Under the pieces are notes generated by a model. It worked only from the letters and a program-made list of their open reading frames with translations. It searched no databases and was not told the origin of the DNA. Shown here one piece after another: positions 56,943-64,000 of a stretch of 64,000 nt of DNA (positions are counted from its first letter, which is position 1; each line of letters begins with the position of its first letter). This DNA is from Shewanella benthica (GTDB lineage Bacteria > Pseudomonadota > Gammaproteobacteria > Enterobacterales > Shewanellaceae). The position numbers and the translations under genes were made by a program. Where the stretch lies: the NCBI GenBank assembly GCA_023284085.1, contig JAKVHY010000002.1:124001-188000 (forward strand). The letters run 5' to 3'.

Positions 56943-58484
56943 CTATCTCTGTACCAGATCACCTATGCTCGAGGCATTGTCCAGAGTGAGCTCACCGTTT
57001 AATAACACTCGGTTGTCAATGTTAGTAGAGATTAGCTCTAGGTCACCGCGGATAATGACACTCGTCTCGCCAGTGTCACCAGTAAGACTTGAGTGACTGA
57101 TGAGTACATGTCCGGACTGAAAAGCTGTTGTGCCCTGAAGTGGGGTTTTAGCGACACCAATATTGGCGGCGTTAGCGGCTTTATTGCCTGTAAAGGTGCT
57201 ATCCGTTATGGTTAAAGTTATCGCCTCTTGCAACGCCTTAGCATAGTTGTTAGGCGAGCAGTAGCCATCGTAACCCCGGATGATGTCGGTTTCACAGTCA
57301 TAGAATCCAAGGTCTATGGCACCACCTGTATCCGGAGCCTGGTTATCCTTAAAGATCGAGTCTTTGATGGTTATCAAGCCGCCACCAGGAAACCAGTTAT
57401 CAATAAATAGCGCTCCACCTGATTGACAGTCCATGGTGTAGTCGTTGCATTCCTGTTGATCATCGAGTACTTGGTTGCCAATAAACTGGCTGCCTATGAT
57501 AGTTAGATTTCCATGACGGGTCAGTACTGCGGCGCCGCCGTAGTCTTGGGTGCGATTATTTTTAAATACTGAATCTATGATGGTTAATTGTCCTGGAGAG
57601 GTGCCACCGAGTACCTGTAGGCCTCCGTGTCCTTGGGCAAAACCTTTATATCCAAAATTATCTTCGAAGGTTGACCTGATTATGTTGACGTCATAGTCGG
57701 CATAATTACCTTCCAAACAGATACCACGATGGATACCACCACCGTGGTTATTTGAAATTATCGAATCGGTCACCGTCAAGCGACCACAAACGCTAATGGC
57801 TGTGCTACCTTCATTACCACTCACCACTACTTCAGTGAGAGTCGTATGGCCTGTTCCATTGAGCGCACTGCCTTCATTGAGATCATAGTTGTTGAGCAAG
57901 TGTACTCGAACTAAATCGGTATCATAGCGTTGCACATGTGCTGCAGCGCCGCTGTTACCGTACCCGTCAGAGCAATCACCAATGCATTTACCATTTTGAA
58001 TGGTGAGATCCTGTATATGTAATTTTGGATTTGGCCCTTGATGCACTTTAGCTTCATCGATTTTAGGACCATCTTTATAGAAGTTAAATATTCGAGTTAA
58101 GTCACCACCATCAAATATGGTTTGATCGACGCCACAGCCGTATAGAGAAAGCTTTTCCATCGCTTCGCCATTGTGCGTTTTAAAGTCATAGGTTAACGGC
58201 TTAGTCACGCTATAGGTGCCTGCGGCAATATAGATGATGTCATCTTCACCGTTGTTCGCCAGAGTATTAAATAGTGCGTCGAGTTCTGCTACAGAGCTGA
58301 CGAAATAGCCATCGGAGGTATCTTGAAAAGCACAGATTTTCTCAACTGGCTCGGTCGGGACTTGTGGTTCTGTAGGCACCACGGGATCGATCGGGGCAAC
58401 AGGCTCAGCGGTGTCACCGTCACCGCCGCCACATCCACTCAGCAGGGAGATCAAAATCACAGGAAGTATATAGTGGGTGTTCAT
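56943..58484 (-). CDS. Lipoprotein with predicted parallel beta-helix
   Basis: 513 aa from ATG 58484, which has AAGGA upstream and opens a lipobox signal (LISLLSGCGGG, Cys near 17); an earlier ATG (58658) would put 58 odd residues before it. A Pro/Val/Glu/Thr linker (PTEPQVPTEPVEK) leads to a right-handed beta-helix domain: repeated phrases such as LTITDSTFTGNKA, LTIIDSVFKNNRT, LTIIGSQFIGNQV and ITIKDSIFKDNQA, about one per 20-25 residues, as in pectate-lyase-like and polymorphic outer-membrane proteins. Probably surface or periplasmic; adhesion or polysaccharide binding are possible. No catalytic residues recognised. Confidence 0.75.
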   Translation of the reverse strand: MNTHYILPVILISLLSGCGGGDGDTAEPVAPIDPVVPTEPQVPTEPVEKICAFQDTSDGYFVSSVAELDALFNTLANNGEDDIIYIAAGTYSVTKPLTYDFKTHNGEAMEKLSLYGCGVDQTIFDGGDLTRIFNFYKDGPKIDEAKVHQGPNPKLHIQDLTIQNGKCIGDCSDGYGNSGAAAHVQRYDTDLVRVHLLNNYDLNEGSALNGTGHTTLTEVVVSGNEGSTAISVCGRLTVTDSIISNNHGGGIHRGICLEGNYADYDVNIIRSTFEDNFGYKGFAQGHGGLQVLGGTSPGQLTIIDSVFKNNRTQDYGGAAVLTRHGNLTIIGSQFIGNQVLDDQQECNDYTMDCQSGGALFIDNWFPGGGLITIKDSIFKDNQAPDTGGAIDLGFYDCETDIIRGYDGYCSPNNYAKALQEAITLTITDSTFTGNKAANAANIGVAKTPLQGTTAFQSGHVLISHSSLTGDTGETSVIIRGDLELISTNIDNRVLLNGELTLDNASSIGDLVQR

Positions 58485-59054
58485 GTCGGTCCTTAAATTA
58501 GTTAGAAAATCATTGGGCCGGTGTCCAGCAATGAGCAATTCCCTAACATTAGAGTAACTAAATTTGAGGTCCGGATTATCCATGAACAACAATAAGAAGA
58601 ATGTGATTAACATCAATTGTTTTGTTTCCACATTCATGTTCTCAGTGCACAAGTTCAAATAATCTACATACTTCTACTGGTGTTTAGTGATTTAGTATTT
58701 TTCTTGGCCTGTTATTTATTAAGTTGATAATCTTGTCTACCTGCTCACTTGAGAGGTTGAGAGGTTGAGAAGTCTTCTCCCTTAGGAAAGTAAAAAAATG
58801 GGACAGCCATATCTTTTATTGGATGAAAATAGAGCCTTCTACGTCTATTTAATAAAGAGCCCTTTGCGTCGGTTTTAAGGCATGGGATCAAAGTGTGACC
58901 CTATTTATCTATTGCGCTATTTACTGTGAGTGGCCTGATTTACAATCATATAAAACGGATCTTTTTATTAATTCAGAAATGTGTGAGATTAATCTTAGAT
59001 TTCAATTACACATCCATTAGAATACTCTCATTGAAATAAATCTAATGGAGCTGC
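58485..59054. other. Intergenic region, contains the left part of the right osmC duplicate
   Basis: No gene. A 10-bp tandem (GAGAGGTTGA, 58753-58772) is present. From 58931 the sequence is the duplicated segment, carrying the presumed promoter of the osmC-type gene. Confidence 0.6.
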
Positions 59055-59510
59055 ATGGATATGGCGAACAAAATTATAGAAATAAATACTCGAATGGGAG
59101 AGGGCTGGAAAATCAGTGCACAGATCCGAGAGCATCTACTGGTGATTGATCAGCCTACCGCAGGAAATGAAGGAGCTAATCCACTGGAAACCTTTATATT
59201 CTCACTGGCCGGATGTATCTCGAGCATAGCTAAAATGGTTGCTAGAGAGCAAAAAATCAATCTTAAAAAGTTTGATCTTTCGATGAAAGCACAGCTCAAT
59301 ACCGCAGGATTACAAGGGAAGTCTTCAGATGACCCAGTTGGTTTTAAAGTGATAGATATCATCGCCGTTATGGATGCAACGATTGATGATATTCAACTTA
59401 ACCAAGAGCAAAAAAGTGCCTTTTTAGACACTGTTTGTCACCGCTGCCCTGTTCACGATAATTTACTTAAACCATCATTGGTAACCCACAGCGCTGCATA
59501 GCCCTTTTGG
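58931..59510 (+). repeat. Duplicated osmC segment, right copy
   Basis: Matches 46087-46665 in direct orientation about 12.8 kb away. It carries the intact version of the gene. Confidence 0.9.
59055..59501 (+). CDS. OsmC-family protein
   Basis: 148-aa OsmC/Ohr-fold protein, the class of thiol peroxidases and redox proteins. The two family cysteines are in FSLAGCISSIAKM (near 54) and VCHRCPVHDNL (near 131). Ribosome site GGAG precedes the ATG. Homologues annotated as OsmC act on organic hydroperoxides, but the second-cysteine motif CPVHDNL is typical of the broader OsmC-related group with unproven substrate. It is the functional partner of the pseudogene at 46210-46655. Confidence 0.88.
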   Translation: MDMANKIIEINTRMGEGWKISAQIREHLLVIDQPTAGNEGANPLETFIFSLAGCISSIAKMVAREQKINLKKFDLSMKAQLNTAGLQGKSSDDPVGFKVIDIIAVMDATIDDIQLNQEQKSAFLDTVCHRCPVHDNLLKPSLVTHSAA

Positions 59511-59591
59511 CGAAAAGACGAAACAGCCATATCTTTACAATGATTTTAAACTGGCGCTAATCAATAAAGTTACTACTCCAAATACCGTCGA

Positions 59592-59654
59592 AGGTTACAA
59601 CCATCCCCTGTTGGCAGGTGAATATGGCGTAGCCATAAGCTCATAAGCGAGAGC
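59592..59654 (+). repeat. 62-bp dispersed repeat, copy 2
   Basis: Same order of words as 56601-56662 (AGGTTACAACCATCC, GTTGGCAGGTGAATA, GGCGTAGCCATAAGCTCAT, GCGAGAGC). The rest of 59511-59956 holds nothing else recognisable. Confidence 0.85.
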
Positions 59655-59956
59655 TAGGGATAGCGAACTGGCTAAGTAAATGGATTTACTTGCCGACGAC
59701 TGCATGGATGCTGGAGGTAGAACGAAGCAGGATGCCAGAGTCGAAGGGCTTCGCAGACTCTTTATAAACCAAGAATGGATCCCGGCCAAAAACATCGCCG
59801 GGATGACGGCTATAAAAAAACGAACCCTAAGATTCGCTTTAATCACTTCGCGGCTGAAGCCGCTCCTACATAAAAAGAATGGAAGCCAATAGTTTTCACC
59901 ACATTATCCCGCCCAATAAATCCCACTCCATCGCTTTCCCTGCGATCGGGGATAAC

Positions 59957-60127
59957 TACCTCCATGTACAAGCCCCCTCATTCACCATCCATGGCGATCA
60001 CGGATAAATACCTCCATGTACAAATCCCCTCATTCACCATCCATGGCGATCACGGATAAATACCTCCATGTACAAATCCCCTCATTCACCATCCATGGCG
60101 ATCACGGATAAATACCTCCATGTACAA
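59957..60127 (+). repeat. 52-bp tandem repeat, about 3.3 units
   Basis: Units at 59957-60008, 60009-60060 and 60061-60112, then the first 15 bases of a fourth. Each begins TACCTCCATGTACAA and ends GGCGATCACGGATAAA. Units 2 and 3 are identical; unit 1 differs at two adjacent positions (GCC for ATC). A degenerate end of a unit precedes the first. Confidence 0.95.
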
Positions 60128-60152
60128 AAAACGCACCTCTAAGGGTGCGTTT
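60126..60152 (-). terminator. Terminator after gcvP
   Basis: Minus-strand stem AAACGCACC / GGTGCGTTT followed by TTTTG; plus-strand arms 60129-60137 and 60144-60152. It lies about 130 bases after the gcvP stop and touches the last tandem-repeat unit. Confidence 0.7.
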
Positions 60153-60196
60153 CATCATAATTGCGTCGCTGGCGATGATAAGACAATGAAGTTTTG

Positions 60197-60241
60197 CGTT
60201 TTCGCCGCGGAGTTGACTCCAGTCAATGAGCAGCGAAAACG
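60197..60241. repeat. Composite hairpin downstream of gcvP
   Basis: Outer arms CGTTTTCGC and GCGAAAACG (60197-60205, 60233-60241), inner TTGACT-CC-AGTCAA. Looks like a short Shewanella-type dispersed palindromic repeat, located between gcvP and its terminator. Confidence 0.6.
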
Positions 60242-60280
60242 TTAAACTGAGGCAGTATTATCAAGCCCAAGCAGCAATTA

Positions 60281-63169
60281 TTATTCGTAGTCAGCGATTG
60301 GGACACAAGCACAGAAAAGATTTCTGTCACCAAACACGTCATCAATACGGTTAACCGTAGGCCAGAACTTGTTTAGCTTCACTGCTGCCGTCGGGAACAC
60401 GGCCACTTCACGGCTGTATGGACGTGAGTCAAACTCGCTGTCCATGATGTCGGCCAATGTATGCGGTGCATTGCTCAGCGGGTTGTTGTCTACCGGCCAC
60501 TCGCCAGACTCGACGCGGGCCGCTTCGCCGCGAATAGAGATCATCGCTTCGATGAATCTATCCAGCTCAACTTTAGACTCAGATTCAGTTGGCTCAATCA
60601 TTAAGGTTCCCGCAACCGGGAAGCTCATGGTTGGCGCGTGGAAACCGTAATCGTTAAGACGCTTAGCGATATCCATCTCAGTGACGCCAGACGCCTCTTT
60701 AAGCGGACGCAAGTCGATGATGCACTCGTGAGCCACGCGGTCGTTACGACCGGTGTAAAGCACAGGATAATGCTCAGACAACTTCTTCATCACGTAGTTA
60801 GCGTTAAGCAGTGCCATCTGAGTCGATTGTCTCAGGCCTTGCTTGCCGAGTAACTTGATGTACATCCAAGTGATAGGCAGAATCCCTGCGCTACCGTATG
60901 GCGCCGCAGATACTGCGCCGTTGTTGTCAGACTCTAGACCGTGCTTAACCACAGCGTGACCAGACAGGAATGGCGCCAGATGTTTCTTAACACCGATTGG
61001 GCCCATACCCGGTCCGCCGCCACCGTGTGGGATAGCGAAAGTCTTGTGCAGGTTAAGGTGAGATACATCGGCACCGATTGAACCCGGCGATGTTAGACCT
61101 ACCTGAGCGTTCATGTTGGCGCCATCGAGGTAAACCTGACCGCCGTGTTGATGAATCACTTCACAGATCTCGCCAATCGTCTCTTCGTACACGCCGTGAG
61201 TCGATGGGTAGGTGACCATGATACAAGACAGGTTATCGGCAACTTCTGCCGCTTTCGTCTTGAGGTCTTCCATGTCTATGTTGCCGTCTTTATCACAGGC
61301 GGTAACCACGATTTTCATGCCAGCAAGCTGAGCAGAAGCCGGATTAGTCCCGTGTGCAGATTGAGGAATTAGACAGATGTTTCTGTGTGCGTCGCCGCGA
61401 GACTCGTGGTACTGCTTAATCGCAAGCAGACCGGCGTACTCGCCCTGTGCACCTGAGTTAGGCTGCATAGAGACGGCGTCGTAGCCTGTAATGTCCACTA
61501 ACCACTCAGAAAGCTCACTCACAAGTTGTGCGTAACCTTGCGCCTGATCTTGTGGGCAGAATGGGTGCATGTTACCGAACTCAGGCCAAGTGATAGGCAT
61601 CATCTCGGTGGCTGCGTTAAGCTTCATGGTACATGAGCCCAATGAGATCATTGAGTGGTTAAGGGCTAGATCCTTGTTCTCGAGACGCTTGATGTAACGC
61701 ATCATCTCGGTTTCACTGTGGTAGCGATTGAATGTTGGGTGAGTCAGAATCGCATCTTCACGGATAAGTGTTGCTGGTACCGATGTGCTGCCATTGGCAA
61801 CTATGTCGCTATCGAGCGCAGCAACATCCAGACCATGACCTTCGCCAAGTAGGATGTCGAACAGCTGAGCCACGTCTTCACGAGTGGTGGTCTCGGCTAA
61901 GCTGACGCCTAAGAGGCCATCAGAGTCGATGCGCAGGTTAACGCCTTGGGCTTCAGAGCGAGTCTTGATAGCCGCAACGTCTAAGCCTTTAATCGATAAT
62001 GTATCGAACCAGGTATTGTTGACCAGAGTTACGCCCTTGACAGTTAGGCCAGTCGCGAGAATGTCAGTCAGACGATGAATACGCTCGGCGATAGTCTTAA
62101 GACCCTGTGGGCCGTGGAATACGGCGTAGAAAGACGCCATGTTCGCTAGTAATACCTGAGCGGTACAGATGTTTGAGTTAGCTTTCTCGCGGCGGATATG
62201 TTGCTCACGAGTTTGCATAGCCATACGTAGGGCGCGGTTACCGCGAGTATCTTGTGATACACCGATAATACGGCCAGGCAGTGAACGCTTGTATGCGTCA
62301 CGGGTGACGAAGAAGGCGGCGTGTGGACCACCGAATCCCATAGGGATACCGAAGCGCTGTGAGTTACCCAATACGACGTCGGCGCCCATGGAGCCCGGCG
62401 ACTTAAGCATGACCAGAGACATGATGTCGGCAGCAACTGCAACCACGGCCTTCTTCTCATGTAGCTTGGTGAATAACTCGGTGAAATCTGTAATTTGACC
62501 AAAACGGTTGGTGTACTGGAACAGGGCACCGAAGATGTCGTGGTTAGCGGCATCAGCTGCCGGGCCCACGATAATATCGAAACCGAAACACTCGGCGCGG
62601 GTCTTGATAACATCCAGCGTCTGCGGGAACACGTCATCGGCAACGAAGAAGATGTTGGCTTTCTTGGCTTTCGATACACGCTTGGCCAGTGCCATGGCTT
62701 CGGCCGCTGCAGTCGCTTCATCCAGTAGCGATGAAGACGCTAAGTCCAGGCCAGTAAGGTCCATAGACAGCTGCTGGAAGTTAAGGATAGCTTCTAAACG
62801 ACCCTGAGCGATCTCTGGCTGGTATGGCGTATAAGCCGTGTACCAACCTGGATTTTCGAGCACGTTACGCTGGATAACAGTAGGAACTTCGGTACCGTAG
62901 TAACCCATGCCTATGTAGCTCTTATAGACCTTGTTCTTATCTGCGATAGCGCGGATATAGGCCATGCCTTCGGCTTCGCTGACGTGATCGCCAACGGCTA
63001 AGTCACGATTAAGACGAATCGACTCAGGCACTATCTGCGCGGTGAGATCTTCTAAAGATTCTGCACCGACAAAATTCAGCATCTCTTGCTGCTGTGCGCT
63101 ATCCGGGCCGATATGACGGCTGAGGAAGAGATCGTGCTGCTCAAGCTTAGTAAGCGTTTCAGTGGTCAT
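60281..63169 (-). CDS. gcvP: Glycine dehydrogenase (decarboxylating), P protein
   Basis: 962-aa PLP enzyme of the glycine cleavage system, full length (E. coli 957). It decarboxylates glycine and passes the aminomethyl group to lipoyl-GcvH. The PLP lysine is in [20 protein letters not shown]; other P-protein motifs are SRHIGP near the start, SYIGMGYY and [11 protein letters not shown]. Single long polypeptide, i.e. both halves of the two-subunit form fused. It follows gcvH by about 310 bases with a terminator and a slippage-like tract between, so it may need its own promoter or read-through. Confidence 0.97.
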   Translation of the reverse strand: MTTETLTKLEQHDLFLSRHIGPDSAQQQEMLNFVGAESLEDLTAQIVPESIRLNRDLAVGDHVSEAEGMAYIRAIADKNKVYKSYIGMGYYGTEVPTVIQRNVLENPGWYTAYTPYQPEIAQGRLEAILNFQQLSMDLTGLDLASSSLLDEATAAAEAMALAKRVSKAKKANIFFVADDVFPQTLDVIKTRAECFGFDIIVGPAADAANHDIFGALFQYTNRFGQITDFTELFTKLHEKKAVVAVAADIMSLVMLKSPGSMGADVVLGNSQRFGIPMGFGGPHAAFFVTRDAYKRSLPGRIIGVSQDTRGNRALRMAMQTREQHIRREKANSNICTAQVLLANMASFYAVFHGPQGLKTIAERIHRLTDILATGLTVKGVTLVNNTWFDTLSIKGLDVAAIKTRSEAQGVNLRIDSDGLLGVSLAETTTREDVAQLFDILLGEGHGLDVAALDSDIVANGSTSVPATLIREDAILTHPTFNRYHSETEMMRYIKRLENKDLALNHSMISLGSCTMKLNAATEMMPITWPEFGNMHPFCPQDQAQGYAQLVSELSEWLVDITGYDAVSMQPNSGAQGEYAGLLAIKQYHESRGDAHRNICLIPQSAHGTNPASAQLAGMKIVVTACDKDGNIDMEDLKTKAAEVADNLSCIMVTYPSTHGVYEETIGEICEVIHQHGGQVYLDGANMNAQVGLTSPGSIGADVSHLNLHKTFAIPHGGGGPGMGPIGVKKHLAPFLSGHAVVKHGLESDNNGAVSAAPYGSAGILPITWMYIKLLGKQGLRQSTQMALLNANYVMKKLSEHYPVLYTGRNDRVAHECIIDLRPLKEASGVTEMDIAKRLNDYGFHAPTMSFPVAGTLMIEPTESESKVELDRFIEAMISIRGEAARVESGEWPVDNNPLSNAPHTLADIMDSEFDSRPYSREVAVFPTAAVKLNKFWPTVNRIDDVFGDRNLFCACVPIADYE

Positions 63170-63304
63170 GATAACCTGATTCCATATTTGCCAGTATCCG
63201 CCTGTAGGGGCGGCTAAGGTACCGGTCTAATTGTATTATTGAGTAAAAAGTTTTCTTATTTTGTGAATAGCTAAACGTATATATAGCTAAATAACTTCCA
63301 TCGA

Positions 63305-63400
63305 TTGATCTTTTTAAGCTTTAGGCTTTAGGCTTTAGTTCTAAGTCTTAAGCTGTAAGTACTGAGTTGTAAACTGCAAGTCTTAAGCTATGAACATCAA
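63305..63400. repeat. Low-complexity tract between gcvP and gcvH
   Basis: Repeated TTTAGGC, TCTTAAGCT, TGTAAACTG-like words (about 7-10 bases each, e.g. TTAGGCTTTAGGCTTTAG) of the same kind as the tract after the chemoreceptor gene at 19247. Confidence 0.6.
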
Positions 63401-63430
63401 TCGTCTTTAAAGTCACTTAGCTATATAACG

Positions 63431-63468
63431 AACAAAGCCTCATTTTTAAGAAATGAGGCTTTGTTTTC
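63431..63468 (-). terminator. Terminator after gcvH
   Basis: Perfect 15-bp stem AACAAAGCCTCATTT / AAATGAGGCTTTGTT with a 5-base loop; T-rich on both sides. It is 10 bases after the gcvH stop. Confidence 0.85.
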
Positions 63469-63477
63469 GACGAGGTT

Positions 63478-63867
63478 TTACTCTTCGTCGATAACCGCTT
63501 GATAGCCTTCGGCATCAAGCAAGTTTTCAATTTCTGCGGTATCAGAAGGCATCACGCGGAAGAACCAACCGTCACCAAATGCATCGCTGTTGACCAGCTC
63601 AGGAGAATCTTCAAGGGCTTCGTTAACTGCCAGTACTTCACCTGAGATGGGGGCATAGATGTCAGAAGCTGCCTTTACAGATTCAGCAACGGCACAATCT
63701 TCACCAGCAGTTACAGTATCGCCAACATCTGGAAGCTCAACGAATACCATATCACCCAAAAGCTCCTGGGCGTGCTCACTGATACCAACGGTATAGCTAC
63801 CGTCTTCTTCTTTACGGATCCACTCGTGTGAAGATGCGTACCTCAATTCAGTCGGGATATTGCTCAT
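63478..63867 (-). CDS. gcvH: Glycine cleavage system H protein
   Basis: 129-aa lipoyl carrier, same length as E. coli GcvH. Lipoylated lysine in [15 protein letters not shown] (near 65); N-terminus SHEWIR and the C-terminal GDGWFFRV are typical. It shuttles the aminomethyl intermediate from P to T protein. The usual order is gcvT-gcvH-gcvP, so gcvT should lie beyond the right edge; no part of it is readable in 63868-64000. Confidence 0.97.
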   Translation of the reverse strand: MSNIPTELRYASSHEWIRKEEDGSYTVGISEHAQELLGDMVFVELPDVGDTVTAGEDCAVAESVKAASDIYAPISGEVLAVNEALEDSPELVNSDAFGDGWFFRVMPSDTAEIENLLDAEGYQAVIDEE

Positions 63868-64000
63868 TGTTCTTGATCCTTATTTATATTGTTCTAATTC
63901 TGTATTAACTCGTAAAGCATTATATGGCGAATTTTTAACTTCATTCACCCTGTTTTCTGAGGTTTATACGCAGGAATTTCGTTCTAATTTTAGGAGCCAG
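63868..64000. other. Right edge, upstream of gcvH
   Basis: 133 bases with no coding pattern that I can identify; presumably the intergenic space toward gcvT. No glycine-riboswitch core is visible. Confidence 0.4.

Noticed and set aside
59957..60127. The 52-bp repeat as a CRISPR array
   Set aside because: The units are contiguous, with no unique spacers between them, and no cas gene is near.
62146..62721. 191-aa open frame within gcvP on the same strand
   Set aside because: It is a different frame of a fully convincing gcvP; low-complexity Ser/Arg/Pro composition and no ribosome site.
63868..64000. Glycine riboswitch or start of gcvT at the right edge
   Set aside because: No matching conserved core or coding pattern is visible in the 133 bases.

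Overview
The window looks like chromosomal DNA of a marine gammaproteobacterium, most likely a Shewanella. The evidence is gene content and order: lptD-surA-pdxA-rsmA-apaG-apaH, obgE-rpmA-rplU divergent from ispB, mdh divergent from argR, gcvP-gcvH, a pentahaem NrfA, DUF3083/DUF3297/DUF3718 and RRF_GI-type proteins, and many short dispersed repeats. Family names come from motif recognition by eye; no search was run.

Layout. 1-3.2 kb: tail of an RstA-like response regulator with its RstB-like kinase, a DUF1289 protein and two small lipoproteins. 3.25-3.9 kb: gene debris, including the C-terminus of a Ycf46-like AAA ATPase. 3.96-7.4 kb: a YiaV/YiaW pair, a 2-hydroxyacid dehydrogenase and an outer-membrane barrel. 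7.5-17.1 kb: an envelope and housekeeping block, with djlA, murU-amgK (MurNAc recycling), then lptD, surA, pdxA, rsmA, apaG and apaH on the opposite strand. 17.2-26.8 kb: a chemoreceptor, DUF3718 protein, folA, yjjB/yjjP, obgE, rpmA, rplU, ispB, mdh and argR. 27-31.6 kb: cupin, DUF4382 lipoprotein, CspA-like protein and EamA permease among short unknown or broken genes. 31.7-46 kb: a 76-aa membrane protein with a decayed copy 3 kb away, a large DUF3857/transglutaminase-like protein, gltS between two RRF_GI paralogues, DUF3083, a MITE-like element beside an HDOD-gene remnant, YecR-like lipoprotein, DUF3297, nrfA, a dCMP deaminase, and a DUF2325 gene behind a strong Fur-box candidate.

46-60.2 kb is the most accessory-looking part. 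A roughly 580-bp segment carrying an osmC-type gene occurs twice in direct orientation (46.1 and 58.9 kb); the left copy is a pseudogene. Between the copies lie a broken REP-associated transposase, a small exported protein, a nine-gene Mrp/Mnh-type cation/proton antiporter operon and a beta-helix lipoprotein. The Mrp operon is unusual: no classical MrpA, a DUF4040-MnhB fusion with a probable AUC start codon, three separate ND2/ND4/ND5-like subunits and an extra acidic two-helix membrane protein. A 52-bp tandem repeat lies just beyond. 60.3-63.9 kb: gcvP and gcvH, with gcvT expected beyond the right edge.

The most novel-looking items are the rearranged Mrp complex and its start codon, the direct repeats around it, a perfect 16-bp-arm hairpin inside pdxA, the Fur-box/DUF2325 gene, the paralogues flanking gltS, and the 265-bp terminal-inverted-repeat element.
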